A DNA stretch of 64,000 nucleotides. Origin: Tunturibacter gelidoferens. Lineage in GTDB: Bacteria; Acidobacteriota; Terriglobia; Terriglobales; Acidobacteriaceae. This document shows positions 61,420 through 64,000 of the stretch, one piece after another. Within the stretch, counting starts at the first letter, position 1; every line of letters begins with the position of its first letter. The notes under the pieces were generated by a model, which was given only the letters and a program-made list of their open reading frames with translations, made no database searches and was not told the DNA's origin. Both the position numbers and the translations under genes were made by a program. Location of the stretch: the NCBI RefSeq assembly GCF_040358255.1, contig NZ_CP132938.1, positions 3,720,001 to 3,784,000 on the forward strand, given 5' to 3'.

Positions 61420-62637
61420 ATGGCCGCTACGCCCAACCCGCTCGCCACCACCTGCTGCATCATCGGCGGCGGTCCCGCAGGCATCATGCTGGGCTTTCTC
61501 CTCGCCCGCGCCGGCGTGCAGGTCACAATCCTCGAAAAACACAACGACTTCTTCCGCGACTTCCGCGGAGACACCATCCACCCCTCCACGCTCGATCTCC
61601 TGGATGAACTAGGCCTGCTCGAAAAGTTCCTCACCATCCCACACTCTCAGGTCGCAGCACTCTCCGCCACCATCGGCGGACAGCGCTTCCCCATCGCCGA
61701 CTTCTCCCACGTCCCTGCCCGCTGCAAGTTCATCGCCCTCATGCCGCAGTGGGACTTCCTCAACTTTCTCTCGAGCGAAGCCATCCATCTGCGCACCTTC
61801 ACTCTGCGCATGGGCTGGGAAGCCACCGGCCTCATCCAGCAAAACGACGCGACCATCGGTGTCCGCGCCAACACACCCGACGGCCCAGCCGAAATTCCAG
61901 CTACCCTCACCGTCGGCTGCGACGGCCGCCACGCCATCTCCCGCGATGCCGGCCAGCTGCAGCTCCAGGATGTCGGCGTCCCAGTCGACGTCCTCTGGCT
62001 CAAGCTCGCACGCCAACCCTCCGACCCCGAAAACGCACTCGGCTACATCAACTACGGCCGACTGATCATCCTCATCAACCGCAACGACTACTTCCAGGTC
62101 GGCTACATTATCGCCAAAGGCACCTTCCCCGCCATCCAGCAGGAAGGTCTACCCGCCTTCCAACAAAGCATCGAACGCATCGTGCCCTTCCTCGCCGGCC
62201 GCACCGCCGAGATCGACTCCTGGGACAAAGTCAAGCTGCTCACCATCCAGGTCAACCGCCTCCTCGAGTGGTCCTCCCCCGGCCTCCTCTGCATCGGTGA
62301 CGCGGCCCACGCCATGTCTCCCGTCGGAGGCATCGGCATCAACATCGCCATCCAGGACGCCGTCGCCGCAGCCAACATCCTCACCGAAGCTCTACTCTCC
62401 AACACCCTCAGCCCGCACAATCTGGCCCAGGTGCAGCACTATCGCGCAAACGCAGTTCGCAACACTCAGCGCGTGCAAGTCTTCGCTCACCGCATACTCA
62501 ACCGAGTCCTCCGCAACCCCGGACCCATCCACCCACCTCTCGCTCTCCGCATCCTCACCAGCATCCCGGGCTTCCAAAATCTCCCAGCCCGCTTCGTCGG
62601 AGTAGGACTACAACCACAGCACATCAAAAACTTCTAG
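61420..62637 (+). CDS. FAD-dependent monooxygenase (UbiH/PHBH type)
   Basis: A 405-residue flavoprotein. FAD motifs: GxGxxG dinucleotide loop in CCIIGGGPAGIMLGFLLARAGVQVTILEK, the DG motif TVGCDGRHAIS, and the GD motif LLCIGDAAHAMSPVGGIGINIAIQDAVAAANIL. It belongs to the aromatic hydroxylase class; the substrate is unknown. The ATG at 61420 was preferred to an upstream TTG since the protein then starts MAATPNPLATTCCIIGGG. Its stop codon TAG (62635-62637) is the first triplet of the following repeat element. Confidence 0.9.
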   Translation: MAATPNPLATTCCIIGGGPAGIMLGFLLARAGVQVTILEKHNDFFRDFRGDTIHPSTLDLLDELGLLEKFLTIPHSQVAALSATIGGQRFPIADFSHVPARCKFIALMPQWDFLNFLSSEAIHLRTFTLRMGWEATGLIQQNDATIGVRANTPDGPAEIPATLTVGCDGRHAISRDAGQLQLQDVGVPVDVLWLKLARQPSDPENALGYINYGRLIILINRNDYFQVGYIIAKGTFPAIQQEGLPAFQQSIERIVPFLAGRTAEIDSWDKVKLLTIQVNRLLEWSSPGLLCIGDAAHAMSPVGGIGINIAIQDAVAAANILTEALLSNTLSPHNLAQVQHYRANAVRNTQRVQVFAHRILNRVLRNPGPIHPPLALRILTSIPGFQNLPARFVGVGLQPQHIKNF

Positions 62638-62739
62638 AGCAAAGTAGCAGTTGGCGTAGAGTCTGCCGTGCCCTTTTGTTTGTCATTCCCGAAGGGAATC
62701 TGCGGTTGCCTTCCTCCACACCAACAGCAAATCGGCTCT
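62635..62739. repeat. TAGAGC...GCTCT element with inverted ends, copy 2
   Basis: Near-identical to 60529-60634, with both ends present (TAGAGC at the left, GCTCTA at the right). Its TAG serves as the stop codon of the monooxygenase gene. It lies between convergent genes. Confidence 0.87.
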
Positions 62740-62743
62740 AGCC

Positions 62744-63331
62744 CTACTCAAACCCACGATTCCAGCTCGAAATCACACGCGTCTCCCGCTCCCACCCCAT
62801 CACACTCACACTGCCTGTCCCCAGCGCCAGCAAACTCCCACCCGTAGCAGCCAACCCAATCCACCGCGCTGCCAGAATTCGCAAAATATGGGCATGCGCA
62901 AACAGCGCCACCTTCCCTCCCTGCGGAGCGGCCGCCAGCGCACGCGCAATCACTCCATCCGCGCGTTCCCCAACATGCTCCACCGTCTCACCGCCAACAA
63001 TCTCGTTCTTCCACACCGACCATCCCGGAATCTCCGCCTGAATCTCCTTCGTCGTCTTGCCCTCATACACGCCGTAGTCCCACTCCTTCAACCCGTTCTC
63101 CACCACCGCCCGATCTCCAAACCCCGCAATCGCACAGGTCTCCCGCGCCCGCTGCATCGGGCTCTCAAACACAGCATCGAATTTCGTGCCCCTCAAGTAA
63201 TCTCTTAGCTCCTCCGCCCGCTTTCGCCCATGGTCGGTCAGCGGAATATCCGTCCGGCTCGTATGCGCCCCACTCAAACTCCACTCCGTCTCCCCGTGCC
63301 GCACCAGCCACAACTCAGTTCCCACACTCAT
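62744..63331 (-). CDS. Histidine phosphatase family protein (phosphoglycerate-mutase-like)
   Basis: A 195-residue enzyme with the RHGE motif (VRHGETEWSLSGAHTSRTDIPLTDHG, phospho-His near residue 11), the second Arg region (ESPMQRARET), the acidic E-W-D-Y-G-V-Y-E-G segment and the late His in VALFAHAHILRIL. This is typical of cofactor-independent broad phosphatases (GpmB/CobC class). The start has a perfect AAGGAGG. It is convergent with the monooxygenase gene and divergent from uvrB. Confidence 0.9.
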   Translation of the reverse strand: MSVGTELWLVRHGETEWSLSGAHTSRTDIPLTDHGRKRAEELRDYLRGTKFDAVFESPMQRARETCAIAGFGDRAVVENGLKEWDYGVYEGKTTKEIQAEIPGWSVWKNEIVGGETVEHVGERADGVIARALAAAPQGGKVALFAHAHILRILAARWIGLAATGGSLLALGTGSVSVMGWERETRVISSWNRGFE

Positions 63332-63358
63332 CCCAACCTCCTTGAGTCAAAAAATGCC

Positions 63359-63416
63359 GTCATCTCGACCGTAGGCGGCGCACTTGCCGCCGAAGTGGAG
63401 AGACCCCCGCATTTCG
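63359..63416. repeat. Covarying hairpin repeat, copy D (intergenic)
   Basis: GTCATCTCGACCGTA, stem GGCGGC/GCCGCC with a short loop GCACTT, then GAAGTGGAGAGACCCCCGCATTTCG. It is the copy with the clearest tail. It lies between divergent genes, so it may sit in one of their leaders. Confidence 0.8.
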
Positions 63417-63483
63417 CCTTTCTCTTTGTTGTTGCTACTCTCACTCTTCGCAACTAACCCTCTCAATAAACTATCCTATAGAG

Positions 63484-64000
63484 ATGGACTTCCAGCTCTC
63501 GACCACCTACAAGCCCCAGGGCGACCAGCCCCGCGCCATCGCCGAGCTCATCTCCGGCATCCACGCCGGAGAAAAAGATCAAGTCCTGCTCGGTGTCACC
63601 GGCTCCGGAAAAACCTTCACCATGGCCAAGGTCATCGAAGAGCTGCAACGCCCCGCCCTCATCCTCGCTCACAACAAAACCCTCGCCGCCCAGCTCTATC
63701 ACGAGTTCAAAACCTTCTTCCCCAACAACGCTGTCGAGTACTTCGTCTCCTACTACGACTACTACCAACCCGAAGCCTACATCCCCGCCGGCGATCTCTT
63801 CATTGAGAAGGAGTCAACCATCAATGAAGAGTTGGATAAACTTCGCCTCGCCGCCACCCGCAGCCTCTTCGAACGCCGCGACGCCATCATCGTCTCCTCG
63901 GTCTCCTGCATCTACGGCCTCGGCTCGCCCGAAGCCTACTACGGCATGTTGATGCTCCTAGAAAAGGGCCAGAAGATTAAGCGCGAAGACATCACCCGCC
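63484..64000 (+). CDS. uvrB: Excinuclease ABC subunit B, N-terminal part
   Basis: DNA-repair helicase-like protein that loads at lesions with UvrA and recruits UvrC. The 172 codons seen include [25 protein letters not shown], Walker A GVTGSGKT (about 38-45), and the beta-hairpin region [50 protein letters not shown], then [13 protein letters not shown]. The gene runs off the right edge. A TATCCT box lies 7 bases before the ATG, so its mRNA may also be short-leadered. Confidence 0.96.
   Translation, partial: MDFQLSTTYKPQGDQPRAIAELISGIHAGEKDQVLLGVTGSGKTFTMAKVIEELQRPALILAHNKTLAAQLYHEFKTFFPNNAVEYFVSYYDYYQPEAYIPAGDLFIEKESTINEELDKLRLAATRSLFERRDAIIVSSVSCIYGLGSPEAYYGMLMLLEKGQKIKREDITR

Noticed and set aside
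63430..63483. LexA box before uvrB shared with lexA
   Set aside because: Only short matches such as TTCGC; no convincing common motif between the two upstream regions.
1..64000. CRISPR array, tRNA or rRNA genes
   Set aside because: No regularly spaced identical repeats and no tRNA T-loop/acceptor pattern noticed on either strand; small tRNAs could still be missed by eye.

Overview
The window is about 60% GC and looks like the chromosome of a soil acidobacterium (class Terriglobia, near Granulicella, Edaphobacter or Terriglobus). That placement is inference. It rests on the exported DUF1800/DUF1501 pair, a fused two-domain E1 dehydrogenase, many short intergenic palindromic repeats and the make-up of the flagellar locus. 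I saw no rRNA, tRNA, CRISPR, IS or prophage genes.

Layout. 1-3321: pyrimidine/arginine entry genes carA and carB on the minus strand, separated by a small exported protein of unknown function, then a 40-residue exported His-rich peptide and a Rieske ferredoxin. 3418-4802: a membrane-anchored alpha/beta hydrolase fold that has lost its nucleophile, and a DoxX protein. 5096-13778 (minus): DUF1501, DUF1800, an E1 alpha-beta fusion and a proton-pumping pyrophosphatase. 13983-32387: a subtilase, an MscS channel, a thioredoxin-fold YyaL/SSP411 protein, a TolC-type channel, truA with an M20 peptidase, an exported esterase, an amidohydrolase, an EamA transporter, an HtrA protease and a peptidoglycan-binding protein. 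32458-56164 (all minus): a regulatory cassette followed by a long flagellar operon. 56328-64000: an exported MetX-like hydrolase, lexA, an HlyD adaptor, a DUF4097 protein, gph, a flavin monooxygenase, a histidine phosphatase and the start of uvrB.

The flagellar operon reads flgB-flgC-fliE-fliF-fliG-fliH-fliI-fliJ-fliK-flgD-flgE, a terminator-like hairpin, then fliL-fliN-fliO-fliP-fliQ-fliR-flhB-flhA-fliA-fliM-fliN-GspE_N-like. It supplies the export gate, basal body, switch and hook, but not filament, rings, distal rod or stators, which must lie elsewhere. Immediately upstream, and in the same direction, are three coupled genes: an OmpR-type response regulator, a tiny protein that resembles only the phosphoacceptor helices of a histidine kinase, and a sigma-54 activator that has GAFTGA but no DNA-binding domain. 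Between this cassette and flgB lie a perfect 12-bp hairpin and imperfect direct repeats. This is the best candidate for an unusual regulatory system.

The other striking feature is the repeats. One hairpin family, with compensatory stem changes, occurs twice between genes and also in frame inside two overlapping genes (truA and the M20 peptidase). A second family, with inverted TAGAGC/GCTCTA ends, supplies the stop codon of a flavoprotein gene. A third is a compact three-hairpin element present in two copies.
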